Shown one piece after another: positions 55,329 to 64,000 of a stretch of DNA of 64,000 bases. Every line of letters starts with the position of its first letter. The stretch's first letter is position 1. The notes below the pieces were generated by a model. That model was not told the origin of the DNA. It did not search any database and was given only the letters and a program-made list of their open reading frames with translations. A program made the position numbers and the translations under genes. This stretch comes from Chloroflexota bacterium (GTDB lineage: Bacteria > Chloroflexota > Anaerolineae > Anaerolineales > Anaerolineaceae): positions 248,001 to 312,000 of the forward strand of contig JAJXZS010000034.1 in the NCBI GenBank assembly GCA_021779955.1, read 5' to 3'.

Positions 55329-56410
55329 CTATTCCATGCTGATATTTCCGCGGTAGCGGAGGTAGGTGCCGTAATCGATTTGGGTACGGCGGGCGATATA
55401 TTCGGCGGTGGAAGTGGCCAGTTCGCGGCGCGCTGCGATCTTGTCGGTGACGACGAGGGAGAAGGCGTCTGAACCTGCGCCGGATCCGTAGGAAACCATC
55501 AGGATGCGGTCGCCGGGTTTGGCGATGTCCAGGATCGCGGTCAGGCCAATCATTGCTGATCCGGCATAGGTATTCCCGATGTCGGGAGAAAGCAGCCCGT
55601 CTTTGATCTGCTCAGGGGTAAACCCAAGTGTGGCTGCCACTCTTTGAGGGAATTTGGGGTTGGGCTGGTGGAATACGCCGTAGGTGTAATCGGATGGGCT
55701 GCGCTTCATTCCGTCGAGCATGATGCGGGCAGCCCCTTCAATATGCTTGAAGTAAGCCGGTTCACCCGTGAAGCGCTGCCCGTGTTCTGGATACTTCATC
55801 TCGGCGCGCCGCCAGAAATCAGGCGTGTCTGAGACAAACGAATAAGAAGCTTCGATCTCCACCACTGCTTCTTCAGCCGGTCCGATGATGAAGGCTGCTC
55901 CGCCCGAGGCTGCCGTGTATTCCAGCGCGTCGGCCGGCTTCCCCTGGGCAGTGTCCATGCCGATGGCCATGGCATAGCGCCCCATGCCCGAGCCGGTGAG
56001 TGCGATGGCGGCCACCATGGCTTCGGTACCCGCTTTGCATGCGAATTCCCAATCACCCGATTGGATGCTGGCCGATGCACCGATGGCTTCAGCCACCACT
56101 GTGCCGCTGGGTTTGACCGCGTACGGATGCGATTCGCTGCCCACCCACACGGCCCGCAATTCGCACGGGTCGATGCCTGCGCGGGCGATCGCATTGCGCG
56201 CGGCTTCGATGGACATGGTGATCACATCCTCATCGATACCGGCGACCGATTTTTCTTTTACCGGCGAACCGGTCTTGTGCCCGGTCCAGACCATCGAAAT
56301 ATCCTCGCCAGGGATGCGGTAACGCGGGACGTAAGCCCCGTAGCCGATGATCCCGATCTTGCGGTCTGTTTTCAAAAGCAACTTGGATGGGTCGTTCGTC
56401 GTTTCTGTTG

Positions 56411-56414
<4 letters not shown>
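55329..56414 (-). CDS. Hydroxymethylglutaryl-CoA synthase
   Basis: 361 residues, the archaeal-type HMG-CoA synthase. Catalytic Cys126 is in DWEFACKAGTEA, His249 in GVFHQPNPKFP, and the Glu in VGSESHPYAVKPSG. It condenses acetyl-CoA with acetoacetyl-CoA to HMG-CoA. The conserved start KIGIIGYGAYVPRYRI and the end GSGAGSDAFSLVVTD are intact. ATG 56414 overlaps the TGA of HMG-CoA reductase (ATGA), and thiolase follows 9 nt later. With the OB-fold protein at 53509 it should form the archaeal-type complex. No further mevalonate genes are in the window. Confidence 0.92.
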
Positions 56415-57709
<1,295 letters not shown>

Positions 57710-57802
57710 CGCATCTCCACCGGTTTCCCGATTTATACAAGCCAATCGTAAGCGTGGCGAACTGGCAAAAGCTATCAGATATTGAACCTTGCTGACTGGA
57801 AT

Positions 57803-57830
57803 GAAAATCCCGGAGTGGGAGGCTCCGGGA
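57803..57830 (-). terminator. Terminator of the subtilase gene
   Basis: TCCCGGAG (57808-57815) and CTCCGGGA (57823-57830) form an 8-bp stem; on the minus strand TTTT follows. It is 24 nt after the subtilase stop. Confidence 0.75.
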
Positions 57831-57853
57831 CTTTGCAACAGTGTGGATAAAGA

Positions 57854-59224
57854 TTAGGGAATTGCGTTCAAGGCTGCGTCAGCCGTGGCCAATCCGGCGC
57901 CGGTGGCATCGGCTTCCCAGCAGACTTCGGTCAATCCGACATTAGGATCGATGATATCCCGGCAGCCGGCAGGCAGGGGAATCGCGCTGTCTTCAAGCGC
58001 AAGTTCCGCATCATTGGCTGTCAGGGATGGATCCTTCTGAAGCATTAGAGCCACAATGCCAGCAACATGAGGCGAAGACATGGAAGTGCCGCCAAGGAAA
58101 TAGTAGCTGATCTGGCCGCTATTGACCTGGTACGGACCAACGATCCAAGAGCCTGGTGCGGCCACATCGAGATCCTGGCCGGCGAGCGCACGGCTCGAGA
58201 AATCGGTAATGTAGAAATCGTCGGCGTTGGTAGGATCTGGAACGTCAGTGGCGTACCACCAGGTTCCGGATTTCCATTCACCCACCCAGCCGGAAGCAGC
58301 CACGGAAATTACGGGCGCGTAAGCACCGGGATAGCCCATGCCGGCAGTGCCTTCATTCCCCGCGGAAGCCACAATGATCACGCCGTTCTCGACAGCATAA
58401 TCCACCGCTGCCTGTTCCATGGCGTCCAGCGAAGGTCCGCCAAGGCTCATATTGATGACCACCGGGCTGTTGCCAAGCTTGCCATCGACCTTAAGGTCGG
58501 TCACATAGACGATACCAGCAGCAACCACTGAAGACCATCCGGATCCGTTCTGGTTCAGGACTTTGACCGGGATGACCGTGGCCATGGGAGCGACGCCATT
58601 GACCGGCGTGCCGCGCATACTGTAGCCAAGGATTGTAGAGGTTACATGGGTGCCGTGCGAATTCTGGTCATGTTCCCACTTGTTGGGTTGTGATGAGACA
58701 ACCCCCATTTCACCGCCGCCGCCGCCGAACGCGATGGCAAACTCTTCAGCGATGCGTTCCTGTGGGAAGTACTGGCGCCAGGAATCGACCAACCCGGTAT
58801 CCAGCACGGCAACATACACGCCGGTGCCGTCATAGTCGGTCACGCGTCCCGAACCCAAGTTGGTCACATTGACCGCGTCGAGATCCCAGGTGTTGATGCC
58901 ATTGGCGAAGCTGGTAGCTTCAACGGTATCGATCGGCGAGCCATTACGCTCCTGATCAGGTCCGGCAGCTTTGACATATGGCAGCGCCTGAATGATGGGC
59001 AATTCCGTTGCGGGAATCATCATTGTTACGGCATCGATCTCAACGATCTTGTTGAAGACCTTACCGTGGGTGCCCAGGTCTGCCAGTATGGCGTCGGTAA
59101 CCTCAGTGTTCAAGACGACATTGATGCCAATTTTCTTAATTGCGGGTGCAGCAGTTGCGACCGTCGAGACCATCATGAGCAACAAAGCCAAAATGATTAC
59201 AGCGTGGAACGTGGTGCGTTTCAT
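57854..59224 (-). CDS. S8 family serine peptidase (subtilase)
   Basis: 456 residues. Signal peptide about 1-26 (VIILALLLMMVSTVATA), then a short prodomain-like region to about 85 (KIGINVVLNTEVTDAILADLGTHGKVFNK). The catalytic triad is Asp142 (AVLDTGLVDS), His190 (NSHGTHV) and Ser381 (GGTSMSSPHVAG), with the oxyanion Asn290 (SAGNEGT). All are intact, so the enzyme should be active outside the cell. No C-terminal extension or sorting motif. ATG 59224 has AGGAGGAAA upstream. A terminator follows. Confidence 0.93.
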   Translation of the reverse strand: MKRTTFHAVIILALLLMMVSTVATAAPAIKKIGINVVLNTEVTDAILADLGTHGKVFNKIVEIDAVTMMIPATELPIIQALPYVKAAGPDQERNGSPIDTVEATSFANGINTWDLDAVNVTNLGSGRVTDYDGTGVYVAVLDTGLVDSWRQYFPQERIAEEFAIAFGGGGGEMGVVSSQPNKWEHDQNSHGTHVTSTILGYSMRGTPVNGVAPMATVIPVKVLNQNGSGWSSVVAAGIVYVTDLKVDGKLGNSPVVINMSLGGPSLDAMEQAAVDYAVENGVIIVASAGNEGTAGMGYPGAYAPVISVAASGWVGEWKSGTWWYATDVPDPTNADDFYITDFSSRALAGQDLDVAAPGSWIVGPYQVNSGQISYYFLGGTSMSSPHVAGIVALMLQKDPSLTANDAELALEDSAIPLPAGCRDIIDPNVGLTEVCWEADATGAGLATADAALNAIP

Positions 59225-59381
59225 TATTTCCTCCTCATTGTAAATTTCCGGCGTGATTTCCCGTCGATGAATTTGATGATGAACACCGGTTGAATCAAAT
59301 TATGTGTATTCATTATAGAAAGCGCATATATCAAAGTCAAGAAGATATGTAATAAATGTGTCTAAATCACTACCAAACTGG

Positions 59382-59416
59382 TTGAATTAGACTAAATAAC
59401 TCTATATAATAATGCT
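59382..59416 (+). promoter_or_regulatory. Promoter of a leaderless gene
   Basis: TTGAAT (59382-59387), 17-bp spacer, TATAAT (59405-59410), then 6 nt to ATG 59417. Transcription should start at or within 1-2 nt of the ATG. No ribosome binding site is present. Confidence 0.7.
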
Positions 59417-60052
59417 ATGGACAGAAATGCAGTTTCACCTTCAGTACTGACTGCCGGAGATGTTTCAATACACATCCGGCAGTTGTTTGACCGGTTCGGC
59501 ATCCACGCCGAAGGAAATTGGGATGAAGACAAACTACGCATCCTGGAAGAATCCAGTTTCCTGTTCTTTGGCATGACGCCGGAAAATTACAAAAAGTGGT
59601 TTTGGACTGAGAACCTGGTTGTGCGTCTCGAGGACATGTCGAAAGGTGGGCTGACCAGCAAGAACCTGGTGCTGTTGAATCCGGCCAACCTGACGAGCTG
59701 GACGGTGGTTCACGAGCTTGCACATGCCTGGGATGCGTCGCAAGGATGGAAATTGAGCACATGGATGGCCAGGGCAACGGGGAGCCAGTTCAATTATCCG
59801 CTGTTTCACAGGATGTTTCCCAAGAGCAAGAGCTTCTGGTATGCAGTAGGAAATCCACCTCCGCCCTGTGGCGTGGATGCGAATTTCAACAAGCTGGAAG
59901 ATTTTGCCGAGTCAGTTGCCGCATATCTCTTTCCGGAGGAGGCAAAAAAACGCGCGGAAGAACGCGGCTGGAGTTACGAGCGGTTTGGCTGCCAAAATTT
60001 TCACGAGACATTTCGAGGAAAGTGGATCGACCAGCTCGTACATCAAAAATGA
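59417..60052 (+). CDS. Putative zinc metallopeptidase (HExxH)
   Basis: 211 residues, cytoplasmic, with VVHELAHAWD (HELAH, zinc motif) at about residue 100, and a later Glu in LEDFAESVAAYLFPEEAKKR as a likely third ligand, as in gluzincin-type peptidases. The N-terminal DVSIHIRQLFDRFGIHAEG and the middle LTSKNLVLLNPANLTSW are conserved-looking but not recognised. The 'ELAHAWD' variant (Ala after His) is typical of metalloproteases that process toxins or cell-wall proteins, but no family name is claimed. The mRNA is probably leaderless. Confidence 0.65.
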   Translation: MDRNAVSPSVLTAGDVSIHIRQLFDRFGIHAEGNWDEDKLRILEESSFLFFGMTPENYKKWFWTENLVVRLEDMSKGGLTSKNLVLLNPANLTSWTVVHELAHAWDASQGWKLSTWMARATGSQFNYPLFHRMFPKSKSFWYAVGNPPPPCGVDANFNKLEDFAESVAAYLFPEEAKKRAEERGWSYERFGCQNFHETFRGKWIDQLVHQK

Positions 60053-60074
60053 ATGAGGTCGGTAAATTAAAATC

Positions 60075-60117
60075 AATCTCTCCCAGCCCTCTCCAAAAGA
60101 GAGGGTTGGGAGAGATT
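60075..60117. repeat. 18-bp near-perfect inverted repeat after the metallopeptidase gene
   Basis: AATCTCTCCCAGCCCTCT (60075-60092) pairs with AGAGGGTTGGGAGAGATT (60100-60117), one G-U pair. The form (CTCTCCC ... GGGAGAG) is that of a repetitive extragenic hairpin; no T run follows. Confidence 0.6.
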
Positions 60118-60142
60118 GTTCATAGCAATCGACTGAAATGAA

Positions 60143-60166
60143 AGACGCTCCCGAAAGGGAGCGTCT
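60143..60166 (-). terminator. Terminator of the Mrr-type nuclease gene
   Basis: AGACGCTCCC (60143-60152), GAAA loop, GGGAGCGTCT (60157-60166). On the minus strand it is followed by TTTCATTTC; it begins 7 nt after the Mrr-type gene's stop. It may serve both convergent genes. Confidence 0.7.
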
Positions 60167-60172
60167 GACTTT

Positions 60173-61309
60173 CTATTCCTTGGGTAAAGTCACCCTGCAT
60201 TGAGGTGAATTCTGACACACGTATTTGACGTGGGCATTGCCAATCACAGGCTTGATCGTTTTCTCCACCATGGGAATTCCGCAGACCGGGCATTCAGGCG
60301 GCTCGTTGAGATTCATAAAGGGGGCTTTATCGACCTGCTCAGTTTCAGCCGCGGGCACAGGGTCGTCGATCTCCGAATTGAGAACGGTCTGGGCTGCCGT
60401 CAACGTAATGGGCAGCGGCTCTGGTTTGCGCTCTTCTAACATAACCGGGCCGGTTACTTCCGGAGCCGGTTCACGTTCGAAGCGCGGGGTAAGAGCATTG
60501 ATGATCGAGCCAAATCCTGAGGAGACTGCTCCGGCGACACCGAATGCGGGCTGCAGAGCATGGGTGGGTTGGTCTGTCTTTCGGCGAGCGTAGACCTTGT
60601 CTTCCCCCACCTCTTCCGTGATCCGGGTGCGCGTGGAGGTAACAATCTTGAGGAATTGAGCGCCGTCATACAGGCGAATGGGTTTGCCTTCTGCCCAAAG
60701 GCGTGCCTGTTCGGAGATGGATCCTGTGGTGATGACCGCGCCCGCATCGGCATTGGCAGAACGCAAGGCGCCGTAGAAGTCGCGCACCACCGGCTCACCA
60801 ATGCGCCCCTTGTAGCGCTTGCATTGGACAAACCAGATTTCATTCGTCTTGGAATGGACGACCAGGTCAATGCCATGATCGCCTGTGCCGCCCACGATTT
60901 CGACCGAATGACCCTGGGCGCGATAGGTTTCAGCCACCAGTTTTTCGAATTCCGCGGGCGAGAGTGCACGCATCTCCGCGATCGAATCCGCGGTCATGTG
61001 ATTATGCCGCTCTTCGAGCGCGAAGGCAAAGGCAAATGGAATGAGAATCAGCCCGACAATAAGGAAGAACTGCGAATTCTCCGGCTCCGGGATCAGTTTA
61101 AAGGTTTCCATCTTCAAGAAGAAGAAGATCAGATGAAGCAGAGCAAAGAATCCCCAGGCGAAGAGCAGGGCTTTGATCGAAAGACGGAACCGAATTCCGA
61201 AACCCTTGTTCTTTTTGAAGATCCCGACCAGCAGCGCGATGAACATCAGCGGCCATAAACCGGTCAAAAACCTTGCGGCGATGAGAACGAGAGCTAATGC
61301 AGTATCCAT
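60173..61309 (-). CDS. Membrane-anchored Mrr-type restriction endonuclease-like protein
   Basis: 378 residues. Two N-terminal helix pairs (ALVLIAARFLTGLWPLMFIALLVGIF; ALLFAWGFFALLHLIFFF; FLIVGLILIPFAFAFAL) anchor it. About 120-240 is an Mrr_cat domain: LSPAEFEKLVAETYRAQGHSVEIVGGTGDHGIDLVVHSKTNEIWFVQCKRYKG (Asp; Q-x-K). A long linker and a C-terminal Cys4 zinc-ribbon-like end (ECPVCGIPMVEKT...KYVCQNSPQCRV). DNA cleavage at the membrane, or a structural role, is inferred; Mrr domains cut methylated DNA in some bacteria. ATG 61309 has GGAGGAA upstream. Confidence 0.85.
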   Translation of the reverse strand: MDTALALVLIAARFLTGLWPLMFIALLVGIFKKNKGFGIRFRLSIKALLFAWGFFALLHLIFFFLKMETFKLIPEPENSQFFLIVGLILIPFAFAFALEERHNHMTADSIAEMRALSPAEFEKLVAETYRAQGHSVEIVGGTGDHGIDLVVHSKTNEIWFVQCKRYKGRIGEPVVRDFYGALRSANADAGAVITTGSISEQARLWAEGKPIRLYDGAQFLKIVTSTRTRITEEVGEDKVYARRKTDQPTHALQPAFGVAGAVSSGFGSIINALTPRFEREPAPEVTGPVMLEERKPEPLPITLTAAQTVLNSEIDDPVPAAETEQVDKAPFMNLNEPPECPVCGIPMVEKTIKPVIGNAHVKYVCQNSPQCRVTLPKE

Positions 61310-61382
61310 GGCTATTCCTCCATTGAGCAGAATCACTAGAGGATTAGTTGCAGGAATGGTGCCAGAATAAGGAAGGGAATCG

Positions 61383-61515
61383 TAATCAGTAAACAGTAAT
61401 TAGGAAAAACGGCCTGCAATTCACAGGTCTTGATTCGGTCCGCAGCTCCTTTATTAAATGATCAGTAACCAGGAATCGCTTTTCCTGGTTACTATGTACT
61501 GGTTACTGATTACTA
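61383..61515. repeat. Intergenic repeat zone with a 12-bp hairpin
   Basis: Contains GTAATCAGTAA (61382-61392) and TAATTAGGAA, matching 53999-54030, then a perfect hairpin AGTAACCAGGAA (61464-61475) / TTCCTGGTTACT (61482-61493) and further GGTTACTGATTAC copies. These are short dispersed repeats in non-coding DNA. Confidence 0.5.
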
Positions 61516-61517
61516 TC

Positions 61518-62201
61518 CTAGATTTCGACGCTTTCCCCAGGTTTGAGCACGACAACTTTTGTTGCGGTTTCGGCTTGAACGCGCGCAGCCCATTTCTGCG
61601 GATCCTGCTTGATCTTGTCATTTGAATTATAGTGGATCGGCAGGACAACCTTGGGGTGGATGGTCTTGACTGCTCGCAAGGCTTCATCAGGGTCGATGGT
61701 GTAATATCCGCCGATGGGCAGCGCCGCGAAGTCGATCCCTTCTTCACCGATCGCTTTCATACTGTCGAAGAGACCGGTGTCGCCGGCGAGATAGATCTTT
61801 TTACCTTCCTGCGTGGTGAGAATGAAGCCCGATGCGGTCCCTCCGTCGGATCCATCAGGCAGATTTGAATTATGCGCAGCTTCAGTGCGTTTCAGGTTTC
61901 CAAAGGGTAACTCGAGTGATGTGTCCATTTCAATGGACTGGGTCTTCAGCCCCTGGCGTGCAAACCAACCGGCAATCTCGGGGTTGGCGATCACAGTGGC
62001 ACCCGTTCGTTTGGCGATGCTCACTCCATCGCCCACATGATCATGGTGACCGTGGGTGACGAGAATGTAATCCGCCTGGGCTTGCTCTGGGCGGATCGCA
62101 GCCATAGAGTTGCCTGTAAAGTATGGATCGACCAGCACTATCTTCCCGCCGGTCTTGATTTCGATTGCAGCATGTCCAAGCCACTTAAGAGTTGTAGGCA
62201 T
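61518..62201 (-). CDS. Metal-dependent hydrolase, UPF0173/UlaG-like (MBL fold)
   Basis: 227 residues. LKWLGHAAIEIKTGGKIVLVDPYFTGN, then YILVTHGHHDHVGDGVSIAK (HxHxDH zinc motif), then IYLAGDTGLFDSMKAIGE and LPIHYNSND with the later metal ligands. This is the UPF0173 (L-ascorbate lactonase UlaG-related) family of metal-dependent hydrolases, whose substrates are usually unknown. AGAGATCG lies just before the ATG. It is separate from the larger MBL protein at 14547. Ten bases upstream the winged-helix gene ends, so co-transcription with that gene is possible. Confidence 0.92.
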   Translation of the reverse strand: MPTTLKWLGHAAIEIKTGGKIVLVDPYFTGNSMAAIRPEQAQADYILVTHGHHDHVGDGVSIAKRTGATVIANPEIAGWFARQGLKTQSIEMDTSLELPFGNLKRTEAAHNSNLPDGSDGGTASGFILTTQEGKKIYLAGDTGLFDSMKAIGEEGIDFAALPIGGYYTIDPDEALRAVKTIHPKVVLPIHYNSNDKIKQDPQKWAARVQAETATKVVVLKPGESVEI

Positions 62202-62211
62202 ATCGATCTCT

Positions 62212-63102
62212 TTATGAATTCAAACCTTTCTTGTAACGCAACAACTGGTCGGCCAGGGTGTCGATGTCCTTCTCGGTAAGGTCGGCCCATGGGGCATAAA
62301 AGTATTTGTCGGTCATTTCTTCTGCCGTCTGGCGTACAGCCCGGCCTTCTGGCGTGATCGAGTAGATATCGAGCGAGTAATTCGCCCATCCAAGCTTTAC
62401 CAATTCGCGGAGAGACTCATCAGATTCTTCGAAGGAATGCCCGCGCCTGGAAAGCTTTTGCAGCACCGTGTCGATGCTCTCCGAGTCGTTGAGCCAGAGC
62501 AGGGTGAGGATATCCCAGGTGTGGCCGCTTACATTATTGGGGCGCCAGGCTGCCAGATGAGAATCGTCGCGGTAAGCCATTAGATCGCTGAGGTAGGTGT
62601 CGACTCGCACCATGACAGCGGCATCTTGTCCCGGATCGAGCTTGTGTGAATGGTTGACGCACCATTTTCCAGGCGGTTCGGGGAATGCCAGCGATGCTTC
62701 GACACGTTTTAACAGTGTATTCGCGAGTTTCTCGAGCTCTGCAGCAGGCAGCGGAGAGATGGATGCCATGGAATTGAAAGTGGCATAGCGAATGACCTTG
62801 AACGCTCGTTCACCACGCTCGGTCAATCTGTAATGGTCTTCATCGATGGTATCCAACAAGCCAACGCGAGCCATCGATGCCAGGCGGTGCTTGTAGACTT
62901 CTTCGTTCGTATAAGGCGAGCGTACATTGAGTATCTCTGCAGAGATCGGCTCTGGCTCGAAGGAAGGGAGGGCAAGCAACAGATAAGCCTCAGGAGCGTC
63001 CAAATTGAAATCTTCACCCGTCTTGGTAAGGGTGGGATCGTAGTAGGGCCGCAACGCATTTTCGGCGTCAAGAATGTGAGAATAGATCTCGTTTAACTTC
63101 AT
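62212..63102 (-). CDS. Winged-helix (SCO6745-like) protein
   Basis: 296 residues. Two winged-helix-like halves are visible: YLLLALPSFEPEPISAEILNVRSPYTNEEVYKHRLASMARVGLLDTIDEDHYRLTERGERAF, and HTWDILTLLWLNDSESIDTVLQKLSRRGHSFEESDESLRELVKLGWANYSLDIYSITPEGRAVRQ, each with 'LTxxGR' wings. The middle helical region PPGKWCVNHSHKLDPGQDAAVMVRVDTYLSDLMAYRDDSHLAAW resembles the SCO6745/DinB-like family. A DNA-binding regulator or a protein with a regulator-like fold is possible. ATG 63102 has GGAGGAG upstream. The UlaG-like gene follows after 10 nt. Confidence 0.7.
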   Translation of the reverse strand: MKLNEIYSHILDAENALRPYYDPTLTKTGEDFNLDAPEAYLLLALPSFEPEPISAEILNVRSPYTNEEVYKHRLASMARVGLLDTIDEDHYRLTERGERAFKVIRYATFNSMASISPLPAAELEKLANTLLKRVEASLAFPEPPGKWCVNHSHKLDPGQDAAVMVRVDTYLSDLMAYRDDSHLAAWRPNNVSGHTWDILTLLWLNDSESIDTVLQKLSRRGHSFEESDESLRELVKLGWANYSLDIYSITPEGRAVRQTAEEMTDKYFYAPWADLTEKDIDTLADQLLRYKKGLNS

Positions 63103-63140
63103 GTTCTTTGCTCCTCCCTGGCCCAGCATGTAGAGCCAGA

Positions 63141-63983
63141 CTAATACAGGATCGATGGTAGAACTTGCAGGTCCCTGGTGTCTCTGTACATGGCGCGAAT
63201 CTCTGAGTAGCCATCTTGCGGGTTCAGGCAGAGACTCGCGATCCGGTCCAGAAGCAAAAAGTCTGCTTCGGTTACCTGGCTTTCGTGCTTGGCGATCAAC
63301 CCATAAGCATCCCATGGCAATAATTCGATGTTATTCAATGCCAGAAAGTCACGGACCAGATCGCCGCGGATAAACCACAGTCCTTTCATATCATGGATGC
63401 CGAAGAGATTGGGGTCCGCCTGACCGGTACGGCAGAGCAGCCAGGCTTTTGCGCCCGTAACAAACTTATAAGCTGGCAAGTTCAAAGGGTCGAAGCCGAT
63501 TTTCAGGGCGTGCTGCTGGAGCGCGTCGAGCTGCGCATCCACCATCTGCCAGCGCGCTTCTTTGCAGTTCCAGTATTCGACCACCCAGTGATCTTCAAAA
63601 TGTTTTGGCCTGAAGTACGTACCGAATCCGCAGCGCGCGCGAGCCGGAATCCCTTTCGCTTTTAACAAGGCAGCCAGCACGACCGAGAAATCGCGGCAAT
63701 TACCCACGAGCCTGCGATCCAGCGATCGTTCTTGTGAAAATGGGATCGGATCGAGCTCGAGCATGCGCGCATATTTGGCTTTGAACGAACGGATGTTCAC
63801 TTCCTGTTTGCGGGCTTCAGATAGCTTCAGTCCGTAGCGATCGAGCCAAAAGATATGGATGAGTGCATTTTGGGTGAGCCTGACTAATTGCGGAATGTCC
63901 TGCGGAAGGTCGGCTGCCGCTATCTCTGGGGGCAGCGCGGTCATCAGCCCCGGCTGAAGATAAAAGTCGAGATCAGGTTCCAT
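63141..63983 (-). CDS. Transglutaminase-like domain protein
   Basis: 280 residues. The transglutaminase core is GNCRDFSVVLAALLKAKGIPARARCGFGTYF (catalytic Cys at about 95), EDHWVVEYWNCKEARWQMVDAQLD (catalytic His and Asp). These domains are Cys peptidases or acyltransferases. The C-terminal part (GLWFIRGDLVRDFLALNNIELLPWDAYGLIAKHE) is of unknown function but often follows this core. TATAAT is 6 nt before ATG 63983, no ribosome binding site is visible, so the mRNA is probably leaderless. It is 38 bp upstream of the winged-helix gene and may be co-transcribed. Confidence 0.85.
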   Translation of the reverse strand: MEPDLDFYLQPGLMTALPPEIAAADLPQDIPQLVRLTQNALIHIFWLDRYGLKLSEARKQEVNIRSFKAKYARMLELDPIPFSQERSLDRRLVGNCRDFSVVLAALLKAKGIPARARCGFGTYFRPKHFEDHWVVEYWNCKEARWQMVDAQLDALQQHALKIGFDPLNLPAYKFVTGAKAWLLCRTGQADPNLFGIHDMKGLWFIRGDLVRDFLALNNIELLPWDAYGLIAKHESQVTEADFLLLDRIASLCLNPQDGYSEIRAMYRDTRDLQVLPSILY

Positions 63984-63995
63984 GATTAGATTATA
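63984..63995 (-). promoter_or_regulatory. -10 box of a leaderless promoter (transglutaminase-like gene)
   Basis: On the minus strand TATAAT (63995-63990), then CTAATC (6 nt), then ATG 63983. The -35 region lies outside the window. Confidence 0.6.
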
Positions 63996-64000
63996 CGGCT

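Noticed and set aside
60560-61258. 232-residue open frame on the + strand
   Set aside because: Antisense to the Mrr-type gene and rich in unusual residue runs; a shadow frame.

Overview
The window looks like chromosomal DNA of a free-living bacterium with moderate GC content. The best guess is a Chloroflexota (Anaerolineae-like) genome or metagenomic contig. This is inferred from gene style: lipoproteins with Thr/Pro-rich tethers, many VOC, CPBP and GNAT proteins, a predicted F420/flavin oxidoreductase, and an archaeal-type HMG-CoA synthase/thiolase/OB-fold set. No rRNA, tRNA, CRISPR array, transposase or phage gene was seen, so the assignment is tentative.

Layout. 0-4 kb: end of a nitroreductase, an SDR oxidoreductase, a UbiA prenyltransferase and a membrane protein with several zinc-ribbon-like modules. 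4-14 kb: mostly leftward small genes (MFS transporter, VOC, F420/PPOX-type, DUF3795 with an in-frame TGA, DUF1801, OsmC, two CPBP proteases, lipoproteins, DUF998). 14-17 kb: a large secreted protein with a metallo-beta-lactamase domain between two lamin-tail domains, preceded by a long leader with a terminator-like hairpin. 17-22 kb: VOC, DUF6429, membrane proteins and a penicillin-acylase-family enzyme. 22-26 kb: a rightward operon of ECF sigma factor, membrane anti-sigma factor, two ABC-2 permeases and an ATPase. 26-30 kb: a frameshifted DUF1697 gene, a methyltransferase, a decayed linear amide C-N hydrolase gene and a GDPD. 30-33 kb: a secreted protein with prealbumin/SpaA-like repeats. 33-35 kb: an alpha/beta hydrolase and PadR regulator under a promoter that is itself a palindromic operator. 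35-41 kb: nucleoside hydrolase lipoprotein, MenA-like UbiA, ClC-type channel, DUF72 and two GNATs. 41-48 kb: a more AT-rich patch with three predicted PD-(D/E)XK nucleases, an Imm-5-like protein, a second hydrolase and a YpfJ-type metallopeptidase. 48-53 kb: cupin, split DUF1214/DUF1254 pair, methyltransferase, lipoprotein and scraps of a duplicated OB-fold gene. 53.5-57.7 kb: OB-fold protein, thiolase-fold protein, HMG-CoA synthase and HMG-CoA reductase, i.e. the upper mevalonate pathway. 58-64 kb: subtilase, zinc metallopeptidase-like protein, membrane-anchored Mrr-type nuclease, UlaG-like hydrolase, winged-helix protein and transglutaminase-like protein.

Genes that clearly act together are the sigma/anti-sigma/ABC operon, the hydrolase-PadR operon, the mevalonate cluster (HMGR-HMGS with ATGA overlap, thiolase 9 nt later) and the DUF1214-DUF1254 pair. 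Promoters are readable: an extended -10 element (CCATTATACA on the + strand, i.e. TGTATAATGG on the minus strand) recurs upstream of leftward genes, and several genes have TATAAT exactly 6 nt before the ATG with no Shine-Dalgarno site, implying leaderless mRNAs. At least three genes are visibly broken or interrupted (DUF3795, DUF1697, linear amide hydrolase), and a few other fragments look like gene remnants.
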